Below the pieces are notes generated by a model. That model had not been told where the DNA came from. It saw only the letters and a program-made list of their open reading frames with translations, and did no database searches. This document shows positions 1 through 11,632 of a stretch of 64,000 bases of DNA, one piece after another. The stretch comes from Apostichopus japonicus. Lineage: Eukaryota; Echinodermata; Holothuroidea; Aspidochirotida; Stichopodidae. The stretch is from positions 31,870,554-31,934,553 of the forward strand of contig NC_092562.1 in the NCBI RefSeq assembly GCF_037975245.1, in the 5' to 3' direction. The position numbers and the translations under genes are program-made. Position 1 is the stretch's first letter; the number at the start of each line of letters is the position of its first letter.

Positions 1-323
1 ATGGAGTTGTCGGTGTAAGGGGTAGGGTGAGGCGCACACCCCCTCCGTAATCCTCGATTCGTCACTGGCTACCCTGTGTATATAATAGTGATCAGCGCTG
101 TAATAATGATTGTTCCTCTTCTCTTCCCGGTGTCTTGGCGTTTATCTTCTACTCCCTCCTTTTCTCCTTTTTCTCTCTTTCTTCATTTTCTTTTCCCTTC
201 CTTCCTCTTCTTCCTCTTCTTTTTCCCCCTCTTTTTCGCCTTTTTTCTTTTCTTTTTTTTTCTCTCCGCTTTTTCTTACCCGGGGGGCGCGCGCCCCCAA
301 CACCACCCTTGGATACGCGCCTG
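1..323. mobile_element. Right-hand part of a non-autonomous hAT-like element, truncated by the window edge
   Basis: The stretch closely matches 18340-18652: the same opening ATGGAGTTGTCGGTGTAA, the same long CT-rich tract (about 140-280 here), the same GGGGGGCGCGCGCCCCC run and the same terminal GGATACGCGCCTG. In the second copy that terminus is the right end of a bounded element, so this is read as the right part of another copy whose left end lies before the window. The pyrimidine tract gives long open frames on both strands (Ser/Phe/Leu-rich or Lys/Glu-rich); these are composition artefacts, not genes. Confidence 0.7.
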
Positions 324-1240
324 ATATTTTGCCAAAATATTTTTGCAACGCTACGCTCCAAGCAGGGTGGCGCTCCGCTTAGATAGTCTTTGGGACGTCC
401 AAGTCCCCATACCTTTCAGGCCTTAGGGGCAAACCCTGCTGGCATCCCTGAGTCGATCTTTACAGAAATTTTTGAGCACCTGCAAGAGAGCTGGTACTCC
501 AAGTTGGAGGGGCACCAACATCGTATGGAGGGGCACCAATAATTAAAGGAGGGGCACAATACGCATGTGCTGTATACTTGTGAAGTATTTGTGCACGTGA
601 TGGTGGGACAAATTAAGGGGGTGAGGGTGGGAGAACACTATTCTGAAAGTGGAAGGGGTATGCCCCTGGGCCCAGCATGGCTACTAGACTACTGGGAAGG
701 GTTTCATACACAAATGGAGACATATAGCCAACTTAGACAAATGCTCAGTGAATGACTGATTGGGAGGGGTTCATATTCAAATGGAGCCATAAAGCCACCT
801 TAGACATATATGCTCAGTGCATATGATAAACTGATACACATTGTAAAGTCATGTTGAGGTAAAACGTTTGCCTGAAAAAGCTCAGTAAAAGATCTTCGAA
901 AAATTACTGCATTTTTAACTGAAAGGCACCCCACAGTAATGAAACAAAACCCATGCAGAGGCCATTATTGTTGTGTATAACTTTATGATGCAGGTGCTTT
1001 GAAAAATAGGTCAAACGCAAAAAGATTTTGGGTAGAACTTCACGCAGTGTCACATTGCCTAAGTGGATACGAGTATATTGATACTTGCTAAATGATAGTA
1101 GAGATGGATAAGAGTAGGCTTTAATATCCTCTCTTATCCCCCCCCCCCCTTCCTGCATACAATGGATTTTACAAATGGCTTTTTACAAAGTGCATAACCA
1201 GGCACCATCATAAATGTAGGCCTATCACGTCGGGGTCACC
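324..1240. other. Intergenic stretch with one inverted H1 hairpin module
   Basis: No gene is recognisable. At about 327-387 lies a minus-strand copy of the GC-rich module (GGAGCGCCACC ... GCGTAGCGT) found inside several transposons of this window. Near 500-560 the phrase GGAGGGGCACCAA recurs. The rest looks like unique AT-rich DNA. Confidence 0.45.
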
Positions 1241-1244
1241 AAAT

Positions 1245-1682
1245 TGTGGAGGTGGTATTTATAAAACTTAAAAGTCTTACCTATTCCTTATGGCTGTGAG
1301 TGTTCACGAAAAGGTGGTGTTTCTGGAATCTGCTGCGCCGGCCCGTAAGTCGGATTCACGACAGGTATGATGGCGGCAGACAGAATTGAAATTATTGTGT
1401 TGAGGTTAGAACTTTTACATTCATTACTATTTACCTTTCCGTTGGACACCTTAAGTCCATGAACGTTTATTATAAAACATGTGAGCTCTGATTCCAGCTT
1501 ATTTATATTTTTTGTGAGTGGATTAACGTTTCAACACAGTAATTTCAATTCTGTCTGCCGCCATCACACCTGTCGTGAATCCGACTTACGTGCCGGCGCA
1601 GCAGATTCCAGAAACACCACCTTTTCGTGAACACTCACTAAGGTAAGACTTTTAAGTTTTATAATTATAACCGCCTCCACAG
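1245..1682. repeat. Large imperfect palindrome (foldback MITE-like)
   Basis: The left arm (about 1245-1400) and the right arm (about 1530-1682) are reverse complements. Both carry AAACTTAAAAGTC, GGTGGTGTTTCTGGAATC, GCTGCGCCGGC and GATGGCGGCAGACAG in mirrored order, with only scattered mismatches (for example CCCGTAAG against CACGTAAG). The central spacer is about 130 bp. High arm identity suggests a young insertion or ongoing arm homogenisation. No target duplication was fixed and no coding capacity is seen. Confidence 0.8.
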
Positions 1683-3934
1683 GCCTACAGACGTGTATTG
1701 CAGCATTTTTAGTAGTCTGCAGCGTTCGGTGGTGCATGTTGACTCACATGTGCATACGCACAACCTCAAAAATAATGCATACATTTACAACAAGCATTTA
1801 ATCTTCATCGTCATTTGTTTGGAAGGTACAAGGACTCCGTTGTGTTAAATCTTACACTCTAAAAACTGTTGGGCAAAACTGGTTGAGCAAACAAAGCATT
1901 GCCCAATATGAGTAAATATTAACCAACAACTGACTGAGTAAAAGAAATTACACAACTGATATGGGTGAACTTTGCTGTGCAAAAATTAAGATGTATTTTA
2001 TTGTTACTTTCTGTTGGGCAAACAAGCTTAATTTGCCCAATGTTGTGCAAAAACCAGCATTTTGGCGCCATATCTCTGTACTGGTACTCTGCGCGATGTG
2101 CATGCATCATGAGTAGATCGTATATAGGCCTAGTGAAAGTGTTATAACTTCCACAATGGCTGACGAATTTGTTAGCGCAATACTCAAGAGGTGGGAAATG
2201 CCAGAGTTATGTGAAGGTGAGCGTAAAAACAATCCTCTGCTTGGTGTGTGCATCGAACACTGCGATCTCTACATATCAGTGGTATCGAATGATCGTTCGT
2301 TCTCTGGGTGGTACATGTAGGCTATACCAGTCATACGTAAAGGGCACTTATACTAATTGTATTTCCAGCATAGTTGTATTACGTTAGGCTAGTTTGTAGT
2401 GAAGCGATTCACAGGCGTACCCGCAAGTGTGTAACTAGGCCTAAGTTACTCACATTGTATTAACGATGCGAACGCCCGTGTAAATGCAGATCCTTGTCAA
2501 CTTACGGTAAGCTTTGCGTATTCACCATATATCTTGGCTATAGACAAGGTTTCACTGTAGCATTTTTGCGTTGTAAATCATCACTTGCACTCCGTTTTTT
2601 TTTTTTTTTTTTGCGGCAAGTGACCACATGAACCCTTATTAGCTTAACGTTAGACCTAGCCTTTCATAACTTAAGCCTAATGTTAGACTTACACGTACGT
2701 TGTTAATGCTAGTACTAGTAGTAGTACGTATCTACAGTATAATAATGGACCCTTCGAAGTTCGAACACTTAAGCACTAAAATGCTCCAGAATTGTATTTG
2801 TTCACACTTCTTTTAAAATGATACTATTGATGGCGGAAGAAACATTCTCGTTATAAAAAAAGTCGCTTCATAGGTTTCGTCAAATTGGTCCTATTGTATT
2901 TGTGCCATGGTGACATTATGCATTCGTTAGGGGTGTCCGAACTTCGAGAGGTTTTTCGAACTTCGAAGTACAGTAGCCTAAGTTAGGCCTGGCATTTAAT
3001 GAGTTCTAGGCTATAATAATATTAGTATAGCATAGTACATCAGCGCTAGTAATGTTATAGGCATTTGCATATTTTTCTCTTTCCTACAGGTAGAACAGGA
3101 CTTCAAATTATTCCAAAAACCAACTGCCAACATATTATACAACAAAGTGGCCGAATATTTTGCATTAAGAGAAGACGTTGGATGCACTGACTGATGGTAA
3201 GCCTAATTTATTGTAGTTGTGGCCTGTTAATTCATTGCTAGCTTCACTTAGAGCTTATGCCATGACAATATAGTTTCTCTTTCCAGTATATCGGTAAAGA
3301 TGGGTCAATATTTGGATTAACCTTCAAAATATGTTTGGTGGTTTGTTACTTTCTAAAAATCTATCAAAATCAACTGATCTGAATGGACTAAATCAGGTTA
3401 ATGTCAAATGGTGGCTTCTGAACCTTTCTGCCGCAAACTTTATCTCCAAACATTGCATTCAATAATATTAATTGGTTACTAATTTATTTTGTAGTCGCAT
3501 TTGAGTTTGTGTGTGGTTGAAGTGAGACCCAGCCCTGTTATAATATTAACTCAATGACAGTCACTTGGACATGTATCAGTGTTGTTTGTAGGTTCCACAT
3601 AGGGTTGGAATAATTCCTGTTGATGTCTCATTAAGTGAAATGTTTTTTGGTCAGCAGGAGTAATTACTGAAAACCTCATTATTAGCCTTGTTCACTCATT
3701 AATGCTCAATTGAATCTAATATTTGGATTAATTTTAATGTCGATAAGCACAAACTTGAAAAAGACCAATGAACTGAAGCTGGATATGTATACTTTCCAAT
3801 GCTGAGGAAAAGAATTTAGCTTGTTGTGTTGTGTATTCTTTTCAAGATGTTTTATGAGCAGGAAGATTAAACATGTTAAAACTTCTAGAAATTGATTTTT
3901 CCCAAAATATTGGACAATTGTATTCAGATTTCAG

Positions 3935-4301
3935 CAGTGGCGTAGGAAGGTACTTTTGAGTGGGGGGCTGAAGACTGGTGGCCGGCCTGGGGGAGGGGTC
4001 TAAGGGGAGGTGGTGTCCCCCTCCCCTTTGGAAGTTTTTTGCATTTCCAGGTGGCTTCAGATGCAATTTGGTGCAATATAGCACACCTCAACACCCACTC
4101 CATTTTGTAAACTTAATTTTGTATTTTCACCTGGCCTTAGATGCAATTTGGTGCTCCAAATGAGATTTTTTTTCTCATTTGGAAATGAAAAAGGGGTTTT
4201 CTTACTTGCGAAGCGGGAGGGCGGAATGATACTTCCGACCCTCCACATTTTTCACTGGGGGGGCTGGCGCCCCCCCAGCCCCCCCGGTTCCTACGCCCTT
4301 G
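3935..4301. mobile_element. hAT-like MITE, 367 bp, with exact 8-bp target duplication
   Basis: Left end CAGTGGCGTAGGAAGG, right end (inverted) CAAGGGCGTAGGAACC. The flanking 8-mers GATTTCAG (3927-3934 and 4302-4309) are identical. The interior contains the GGGGAGGGG..TGTCCCCCTCCCC hairpin module and the phrase CAGATGCAATTTGGTG, both shared with the element at 58039-59070. There is no coding capacity. Confidence 0.92.
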
Positions 4302-4899
4302 GATTTCAGTACGACTGTGTCAGGATGAAAGGTTAGCACATATTATGGGCTTTTTCATTTTTTTCTTCAAAATCTTATAAAATTTGTCTTTTAATTAGTG
4401 TGTAGGGTAGGTAATTAAGTCTTCTAATACAAATGTGTTGGTCCCCTATGAGTACACACGCCACATTAACTTTCATGTTGCTGTTATTAATGTGTATGAG
4501 CATAAAGTTGTGGAGCACATTTAGGGCGGTGTAGATCCCTTGAATTGTATCCTCAGTCCTTGAAGTTTTATATGGTCAGACTATAGTGTGTCTTATTAAT
4601 GTTTTTGTGGTTTATACCTGCAAGCATTCTCATTTCTTGCCTTAATCTCTTTTACAGATGAAAAGAAGAACTTAGCTTTCTTTCTGTTGCCATTGCTTTT
4701 TCGAGGACGGGCAAAGAAAAGCGGGTCTACTACGGTGACTAGTTGCCTTCAAGCATTCATAGACGATCAGCCAGTAAGCAAAATCATTAATTATATTTTA
4801 ACTAAAATTCTTTTGGTGGTACACCTTTTGGTTCATACCAGCTCAGCTGCAAGTTTGTTTAACCTCATAAACTTGGTGTGTTGTTTGTTACTTATTGTG

Positions 4900-5250
4900 C
4901 TAGTGGTCAAAGGTCATTTGAGGTTAACAAGGGTCAAACACTTAAAACCTTGTAAATATGCTAACTTAAAGGGTGAAAGTTGGATGAATCTCATAGGTTT
5001 GCCAAAATGAGTACACGAATCCCATTGATTATAGTAGAGGTCAGAGGTCATTAGAAGCCACCAGGGCAAATTTTTTAATTACACTAGTGATGAAATTGGG
5101 GAAGGTTCAATAATTTCATCGGTATGTAAACCCTGGTCATAATAATGAAGTAATCCGTTGCATGATAGTGAAAGGAAAAGGTCATTTGACATTAATGGGG
5201 TGAGGGCTACACTTTGAAAACCTTGTCAAGATAACTATGTTGACTTTCTT
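4900..5250. repeat. Dispersed repeat with direct AGGTCA motifs
   Basis: Phrases such as GGTCAAAGGTCATTTGAGG, AAGGGTCAAACACTTAAAAC and CTTGTAAATATG recur here and at 44390-44990 and 55800-56600. A perfect direct repeat AGGTCA-G-AGGTCA lies at 5038-5050 and a one-mismatch version at 4904-4916. It sits inside the ACACTCT element. Confidence 0.65.
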
Positions 5251-6260
5251 GATCTGTCTTTATTTTAATTACACTGGTCCACAGTATTATAGCATTGTGC
5301 AGAAGTCATAAAACTCTGTCTATCCACCTGTTTTTGTTACATTTTATTTGCAACTCCAGGACTTTATTTTCTTTAATTTGCAGTCGGTGACAAGTGTTAG
5401 AGGACTACTGCAAGAAAATATCGAAGGATGAGAGACCACAGCAATTCATTCTGTGCTTAGGAGAGAGCAAAGGTTCCTCAGCAGGTTTTGTGATAATTGA
5501 GAGACATCCAATATGCAGTCCTCAATCCTAAAGGCAGTAGACTATTTGTTTTAAAAGTCATTATGTGTTGGACATTAACTTCCAAACTCAATGTAAGGGG
5601 GTTGGGAGTTTTTCCATTCTGAGGTGTATGAACTTGGTTTTATCAAAAGTCGTTCACTGAGTGCCTTTGGAGCTTTCGTAGCAAACAGAAGTATTTAAGG
5701 GTCATAATGTCCTGGAACAAACTTTTTAAATGGTTTCTCAGTATTAATCTGACATGTTTACATTTTAGGGTTGCAAACAATTTTTTGGGGGTCGGGGGGT
5801 GGTGGGGGGTAGGGGTAGATTTGTTATTGTATACAGTTGAGGCAAGGTTGGTATATCAAACAAACATTCAATTTGTGTGTCTTTCAGATCAGGGGCCAGC
5901 AGTGTCCCTATGATCACTTATAATTTTGATCTTGAAGCTGTTTTTTTTCTAGTACATAGAATCAATGTGGGATTTGTAACCATTTGGCTTTTGTTTGAAA
6001 GGATACATAAATTTTACACTTCATCAATCATCTAAGCAAAATCAAAATGTTAGCAAAATATGCCTTGCCTCCTTGCCAAAGCAATTGCAGATACAATGGT
6101 GTATCAATATTTTTCGGTGTGTGTCCTTGTTTAAAACATAAAATGGTTAGCTTCAATTGACTATATGTTGGAAAATATCAGTGATGTTATATTCACTTAT
6201 TAAGACCAGAGTTGCTTGAAAGAGACCAACATTAAGCTGTACATGATTGTGTGTTGCACC

Positions 6261-7462
6261 CAGGGACGTCGCTAGAGGGGGGGTGTGGGGGGGGTCTCAC
6301 CCCCCCAATCTTGGTAAAAATTACGATAGTTGGAAAATTTGAGTGCGGCAATCGGAATTTCCGACTGTCAGAATTTCCGACTGTCGCCAGCTTCAATTCG
6401 GAATTTCCGACTGTCGCACTTTAATTTTTCTGACTGTCGCATTTTTATTTTCATATGTTCTTGTAATTTGTGAGTGACATAAAATTTTCGATCAAAATTG
6501 ACCTTTAATCAGTCATATTTACCACGTTTTCCTCGTCACATTGAGAAATTGTATCTCGCGATCCTTATACTCCACCATACAAAACTTCGTATTATTTTGA
6601 ATGATACTCTAAAAAAAAATACAACGTTCGCCAGCTTCAATTCGGATAATTTATGTATTAATTTTGCTATTGGGTGGGTCGACCCTGTTCGCTTGCTTCA
6701 AGTAAGTTCAGGATATACAGGGACATAGCCAGGGGGAGCAGGGGAGCGACTGCCCCCCCCCCTTTAGTGTCGAAAAATATGTTTAAAAACTGTTGTTATT
6801 ACACTGCTAATTAATACACGGCGATAACGATATTTGTTTTTAGGCCACTGCACATCTGGCTGTCTTACAAAATATGAAAGTTTATATTGTCCATCAGTTA
6901 AGTTCGTCAAATGTATTTCTGATATATTATGTAAAAGAACATGTAAAAGAATTCAAACAGGAAAACAAAATCTGCTGATAATATGATATCATATGATAAT
7001 GATGAAACTGGCAACAAATTGCACCAGATCGCATCTAAGGACCTTCAATTGTTCAAAAATATCTCAAAGGGGAGGGGGAGACCCCCTCCCCTTAGACCCC
7101 TCCCCCATAACAATCGCAAAAGGTGTTCCCTCTTTCAAACTCTTGGCTACGTCGTTGGGATATATATTGTCTCTATGGTATACAAACGCCAATGCTAATC
7201 TATGGAAGCTTAAAAGTGCCATCAACATAAGAAAAAACTTTGCCCCATAAAGGTACAAATGTATCGAAAAAAGTTCGGAACATAAGTGCAGTCGCGAAAG
7301 ATGGGGTGTCTGACTGACACTGACAGTATCGCTGACGATTAATGCGGGTGTGGGGTGGGGGGGGTACAAGGCAGCAGTCGGAATTTTCTGGCTCCAAAAC
7401 CCATCCAGTGGGAATTTCAGCCACTACACCCCCCCAATCATCAGGCCTTAGCTACGTCCCTG
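6261..7462. mobile_element. hAT-like non-autonomous element, 1.2 kb, with exact 8-bp target duplication
   Basis: Left end CAGGGACGTCGCTAGAGG, right end (inverted) CAGGGACGTAGCTAAGGCC. The flanking 8-mers GTTGCACC (6253-6260, 7463-7470) are identical. Just inside the left end the phrase CGGAATTTCCGACTGTC is repeated about three times (6350-6440). A smaller element (6718-7157) is nested inside. Sequence around 6480-6640 recurs in inverted orientation at about 9830-9985, showing a second copy. Confidence 0.92.
6718..7157. mobile_element. Nested hAT-like MITE, 440 bp
   Basis: Left end CAGGGACATAGCCAGGGGG, right end (inverted) CAACGACGTAGCCAAGAG. It is flanked by GGATATA on both sides (6711-6717, 7158-7164). 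The interior, including AGGCCACTGCACATCTGGCT and CAATTGTTCAAAAAT, matches the larger relative at 11633-12483, with an internal stretch missing here. It carries the G-rich hairpin module inverted at about 7066-7105. Confidence 0.85.
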
Positions 7463-7879
7463 GTTGCACCTGTACCTTGTGTAGTTGATGTCAACATACA
7501 GGAGGTCTTCTGTGGTCAACACATTTCAAGAACTGAAAATAGTAAACAATGGCACAATATGGATAGCTAATATTTTCAGCTTTAATAATGTTGATATGTT
7601 GATTGTGAGTTTATGAAATTATTGCTATGGATGGAAGTCACAGATCGTTTAACTAGGTAAATAGAGGTCAAGCACTGAATGCTGTGAGAATTCATACTGG
7701 AGGAACAATCTGAAGTCGGCTAAGACCAGAAAAAATGAAAGTATGAAAACATTGAATTACTTGTTTGTTCTTTATCATTGTCTGTTTAAGCTTTATAACC
7801 TATTAAATAAACCCAGTTGTATGAAAAAGTTTGCAATGTTACATTCCAATGTTGGTATTGTATTAGTTAACCAACCACT

Positions 7880-8130
7880 GTTATTTTTAACTAGCTGTTG
7901 GGCAAGAATCATTGGGTAAAGAAAAATCCATTGGTAAAAGGTTTTACACAACCATTGGGCAAATTGGTGACCAACATTGTTGGGTAAAGGCGTTGGGCAA
8001 AGGTGTTGGGCATTTATTTAACCGTTTGCTGGGCAAAATCATTAACCAACTTAGTTGGGCACTTTTTTGCCCAATATCAACCAGGAGGCATACGGACCCA
8101 ACGGATGTGTAAATAATTGCCCAGGTTGGA
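7880..8130. repeat. Cluster of TTGGGCAA-type motifs (subterminal repeats)
   Basis: About ten variants of TTGGGCAA/TTGGGTAA or its complement occur within 250 bp (for example near 7897, 7913, 7951, 7979, 7991, 8006, 8030, 8054, 8070). The spacing is irregular, so it is not a simple tandem array. Similar motifs occur 1868-2040 at the other end of the presumed element. Such clusters are typical of transposase-binding subterminal regions in DNA transposons. Confidence 0.6.
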
Positions 8131-8683
8131 CAATACTCATAGGCGTACGGGACCATTTCGGTTTGGGGGGCAGAAACTTTTGTGCCCGAAAGTTCCTGTG
8201 ACACTATCTAAGCGGAGCACCACCATCGGTTGGCGCGTAGCGTACAAGATGTTTTTTGGCAAAAAATGCCTCGCAGATTGCCGGAAATGGCACTTCTGAG
8301 GCCTTGCAAGTTGCATCTAAACATTCTTTATGTTATAATCTCCCGTTTAGAAATTTACACTTCCCCAAAAATTTGGTAAATTAGAAGAAGAAAAAATGGT
8401 AAAATCACTTTGAAGGGGAAAAATAGGACAGTATATTTTTTAGCTCCTATTTAGTTGTAAAAACCGTATTTATTATTTTAACACAGTACTCAGCTACCTC
8501 CAGAAAAACATCCATTGTAGGCGGGAAAATGTCGCTGTGTCGGGTGAGACTGCAATTTGTCTCACAAAAAAAGTATAAAAAATAACAAAGAATATGATAA
8601 ACCTGTACTTTAAGGCTTGTAGGCACCCCCCCCCCTCCACCATCCATGAAAAAGAAAATGTTTCTTATATACACTCATGTCGG

Positions 8684-10611
8684 CAGGGGCGTCAATCCGA
8701 TTTGAAACGTGGGGGGGGGGGGACGTAATCGCTTCGAGTATTCCGGCCGTAAGTACAATCTAAGCGGAGCGCCACCATCGGATGGCGCGCAGCGTACCAA
8801 GAAAATTTCATATTTTAATACCTGCCAGATCGCTGGAGATGGCACTTGACAGGCTGGATAGCAGCCATCTATAGTTGCGTGATTTCGGGAGAAAATTACA
8901 AATTCGTCACTCAGGAAATCTGCAATAAAGTTCATGCGACCTTCACTTTTGGTGGATTATTTCTTTTATTAGTGATTCCAATTGACATGAACATTAGACC
9001 CAGTGCAAGTTGACAAATGATGCGGCGAACTGGAACCCCAGCCCCATTTTGCCCTGTTTCAGGATAGAATACCCCATTTGTTCGAACCCATGTACAATCT
9101 GTGAATAAATTTACTTCGAAATGGGCACATTATATTGCACCAAGTCGGTCAATGAATGACCCCAGGGCCTCAGATATAGGCCTATTGCAGGGGTGGGCAA
9201 CCTTTTTGAATGAATGGGCCAGATTTTAGGAGTGAAAGATTGACAGGGCCGCACCTAACCAACGACCTGCTGTTGATTTCAAACCTTCGATTCCGAGGAC
9301 GTTCAAGCAATAGGTGTGTGTACTAGTTGCTAGGTGGATCTGCATCTGGTAATCGGGTGAATTCTGGTCGGAGCGTACTATGTAACCACCGTGTACCCAG
9401 GGACGTAGCTAAGGCCAGAAATTTGTACCCCCATGCACCCTCGCGCTGTTCCGAACTTTTTGCGATACATTTGTACCCACTGGCACTCATTTCACAAACT
9501 TATTAGCCCCCCACCCCAACCAAATATTTTGTGAAAATTCGGACAATATGCTGATAGCTTTTTTGGGCATCTACTGAAAGAAAGATAATTTGCAATGTTT
9601 TTTTCAGTAGTTAAACTGATATTATTTTTACCCAATAATTGTAACCAATACGGAAGGGTAATAAGACGGAAAATGATTGTATGTTATTTGCATGCGATGT
9701 AAATACCGAAGCATGCCTATATGATATGCACATTATTATGTGGAACGCGCGCGTAGCGCGCGAAAAATTTTGGTTTTCAAAAATCAAATTGGGCTCCTAC
9801 GCCTATGACGGTAATTCTATTAGGTATTTTTTTTTTGTAGTATTCAAAATCATACGAAGTTTTGTACGGTGGAGTATAAGAATCGCGAGATACAATTTCC
9901 CAAAGTGGCAAGGAAAACGTGGTAAATATGACAGGTTAAAGGTCAATTTTGACCGAAATTTTTCAATTTTGTTAGGTCATGCACAATCACAGGGATAAAT
10001 GAATAGGCTCTAGCTATGAAGTACTGTCTCTTATGATAATGACGGAGCGCACTAGTTTTCTACTGGAATCGGCCGAAGATGCGGCGTCTGTAATCCGAGG
10101 AACCAACGAACTTCTCTGCTAACTCCTCAGGCTTCAACTGGGCTAGACGTTCGCGGTGAATATGGCACACCAACACATGGTTCAGCCTCTGTTGAGTCAT
10201 GGTGCTCCGTAGCATTGTCTTCAAACGCCTCAAAGCACTAAAAGATCTCTCGGCCTTCGTCGCGGAGGAGACGAGGAGCAACCGCAAGAGAGCCTCATCT
10301 TCACCAAACATAGCCCGTACCGCTGGATTCATCGACTTGAATATTTGTCTATACCCTTCAACCGACGACGAATGGAACTGGCCTCGAAAGAAAGGCAGAC
10401 TAAGCTTAAGATTGTTGGAGAGCTCAGGGTACCAACTCACGAGATCTGGGTGGAATTCTCCATTCAGCAACATTGAGTGATATTCGATGATATGAATCCT
10501 GAGATGTGTAAGCCCTAACCAAATAGAGCAACGACACTACTCTTTTTCCAAATGTGTGGGGGGACATTTGATATTGTTGTCCCCACCCATCGAAATGTAT
10601 TGACGCCCATG
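8684..10611. mobile_element. hAT element with a transposase remnant, 1.9 kb
   Basis: Left end CAGGGGCGTCAATCCGATTT, right end (inverted) CATGGGCGTCAATACATTTCG. ATGTCGG flanks both sides (8677-8683, 10612-10618), a 7-bp match next to an expected 8-bp hAT duplication. The right half encodes the C-terminal part of a hAT transposase on the minus strand. The left half carries the H1 module (about 8757-8850). A further inserted piece at about 9397-9990 is an inverted copy of the 6261-7462 family. Confidence 0.85.
10060..10473 (-). pseudogene. hAT transposase C-terminal fragment (dimerisation domain)
   Basis: A 137-residue open frame contains the hallmark of the hAT C-terminal dimerisation region: LLVSSATKAERSFSALRRLK, then LRSTMTQQRLNHVLVCHIHR. 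Known hAT transposases (ZBED/ZMYM6-like domesticated relatives included) run 600 or more residues with an N-terminal BED finger and an RNase H-like DDE core; neither is visible here, so this is a truncated, inactive remnant. It ends close to the right terminus of its host element, as expected for a hAT gene reading inward from that end. Its protein could not mobilise the many MITEs of the window, but it supports their hAT classification. Confidence 0.85.
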
Positions 10612-11632
10612 ATGTCGGGGATGTCCAGGTATACAGTTGACTAGTTAGAAAAAATGTTTACTGCGGTTTTTTGCACTTCAGAGACTGCTACTCTCCATGC
10701 ATGCATGTCACCACGATTGTGAGCGGCGTTCCCTGTTAATAATTTTGGGCGATAGTGCAAAAAGCGTGGTAGCCCAGATGAGCTGCGCTATCGGTGATGT
10801 TACACGGAAATATTCGGGCATCATGATGCTAAATATAGAAAATCATTAGGCCTATATTAATATTAATGTCACAAAACAAATAACACAAAACGCTCTCCAC
10901 GGAATTGTCGGGCAAAAATATGAAAAAGATTCGGGCAAGCTACTGCATATTTATATATATATTTTTTTTTTTCTCCTCTTAGGCTGCCCGAATTTTTCAG
11001 GACTTTTGCCCGAATTTCTTGTCCTCTGGAAATGTGGAGGGGGGCAGTCCCCCCCCCCCCGCCTCGTTCGCCTATGGCGATACTTTGCCCAACAATTTTA
11101 AGAGTGTAGGCTTCTTTAGTTGATTAGCAATTTCAAATCAGTAAGGCACATCAATGGCCTATACCGGACAGTACTAACAGCAAGACCAGACTTTCATCTC
11201 AGTCCCAACAAAGCTTTTTATCACCAATACTTGTGTTGAATTCCAATTTCACATCCTAGCAATTGGATATAGCCTAGCGTAGTGAGGTGAACTATGAATA
11301 TGCATGGTGGGTACTATTTCTTGAGGGTGACCAGTTATTGTTATAGGAGTGTTAATCATGAGACATGTTAAATGGGTTGATGTTGAATGAATGGCCACCA
11401 TTTTGTTTATTATAGAGAACAAAGGGTTTGTTACGAGGCATATACCGACCACATGGTCCCATGTATGGATTTTATGATTATACTACTACTACTAGTAGTA
11501 GAACTACTAGTATATCGTCATGCTGAAGGAGTTGAGGATTTATGATTATTAATAGTTGTTTTCAGTTTAATTTATTCTGATGTATAGTTTGTTATGGCAT
11601 ATTAAGTCTGTATAAGAAAACTGTTATTGTTT

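Larger units (their letters stand above)
2156..5700 (+). pseudogene. Degraded multi-exon gene carried by the ACACTCT element; family not named
   Basis: Four coding-looking islands run on the plus strand. The first starts at ATG 2156 (MADEFVSAILKRWEMPELCE) and ends at a GTGAGC donor. The second (3090-3195) reads VEQDFKLFQKP ... ALREDVGCTD after a good acceptor. The third (4659-4772) reads NLAFFLLPLLFRGRAKK ... AFIDDQP and is followed by GTAAGC. The fourth (about 5384-5700) reads QQFILCLGESKGSSAGFVII, then in another frame SILKAVDYLF and LDINFQTQCKG. It resembles an uncharacterised family common in fish and marine invertebrates with an N-terminal SAM-like region and a QPFI..LG ... C..VWEF tail; that resemblance is from memory. 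Frames conflict between islands 1 and 2 and within island 4, so it is called a pseudogene. Confidence 0.45.
8138..11076. mobile_element. hAT-like element with CATAGGCG ends, itself invaded by a second element
   Basis: Left end CATAGGCGTACGGGACC, right end (inverted) CATAGGCGAACGAGGCGGGG. The flanking 8-mers ACAATACT (8130-8137) and GCGATACT (11077-11084) match at six of eight positions, so the duplication is old or the call imperfect. Removing the inner element (8684-10611) leaves about 1.0 kb. It carries the H1 hairpin module at 8204-8300. Confidence 0.65.
1854..11107. mobile_element. Decayed large DNA element with ACACTCT termini and TTGGGCAA subterminal repeats, invaded by other elements
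   Basis: The left end ACACTCTAAAAACTGTTGGG (1854) is mirrored by CCCAACAATTTTAAGAGTGT ending at 11107. Inside both ends are clusters of TTGGGCAA or its complement: 1868-2040 on the left; about 7897-8125 plus 11086 on the right. Between them lie exon-like fragments with splice-like borders on the plus strand (2156-2216, 3090-3195, 4659-4772, about 5384-5700). After removing insertions at 3935-4301, 6261-7462 and 8138-11076 the element would be about 4.7 kb. No target duplication was identified. The superfamily is not assigned; the pairing of the two ends is inference from matching termini and motif clusters. Confidence 0.55.

Noticed and set aside
76-386. Open frames of 60-90 codons on both strands
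   Set aside because: They run through a CT-rich tract inside a transposon end; composition explains the absence of stops.
9397-9990. A separate complete element within 8684-10611
   Set aside because: It starts with an inverted terminus of the 6261-7462 family and shares inverted interior sequence, but no matching far end or target duplication was found; it is recorded only as a fragment.
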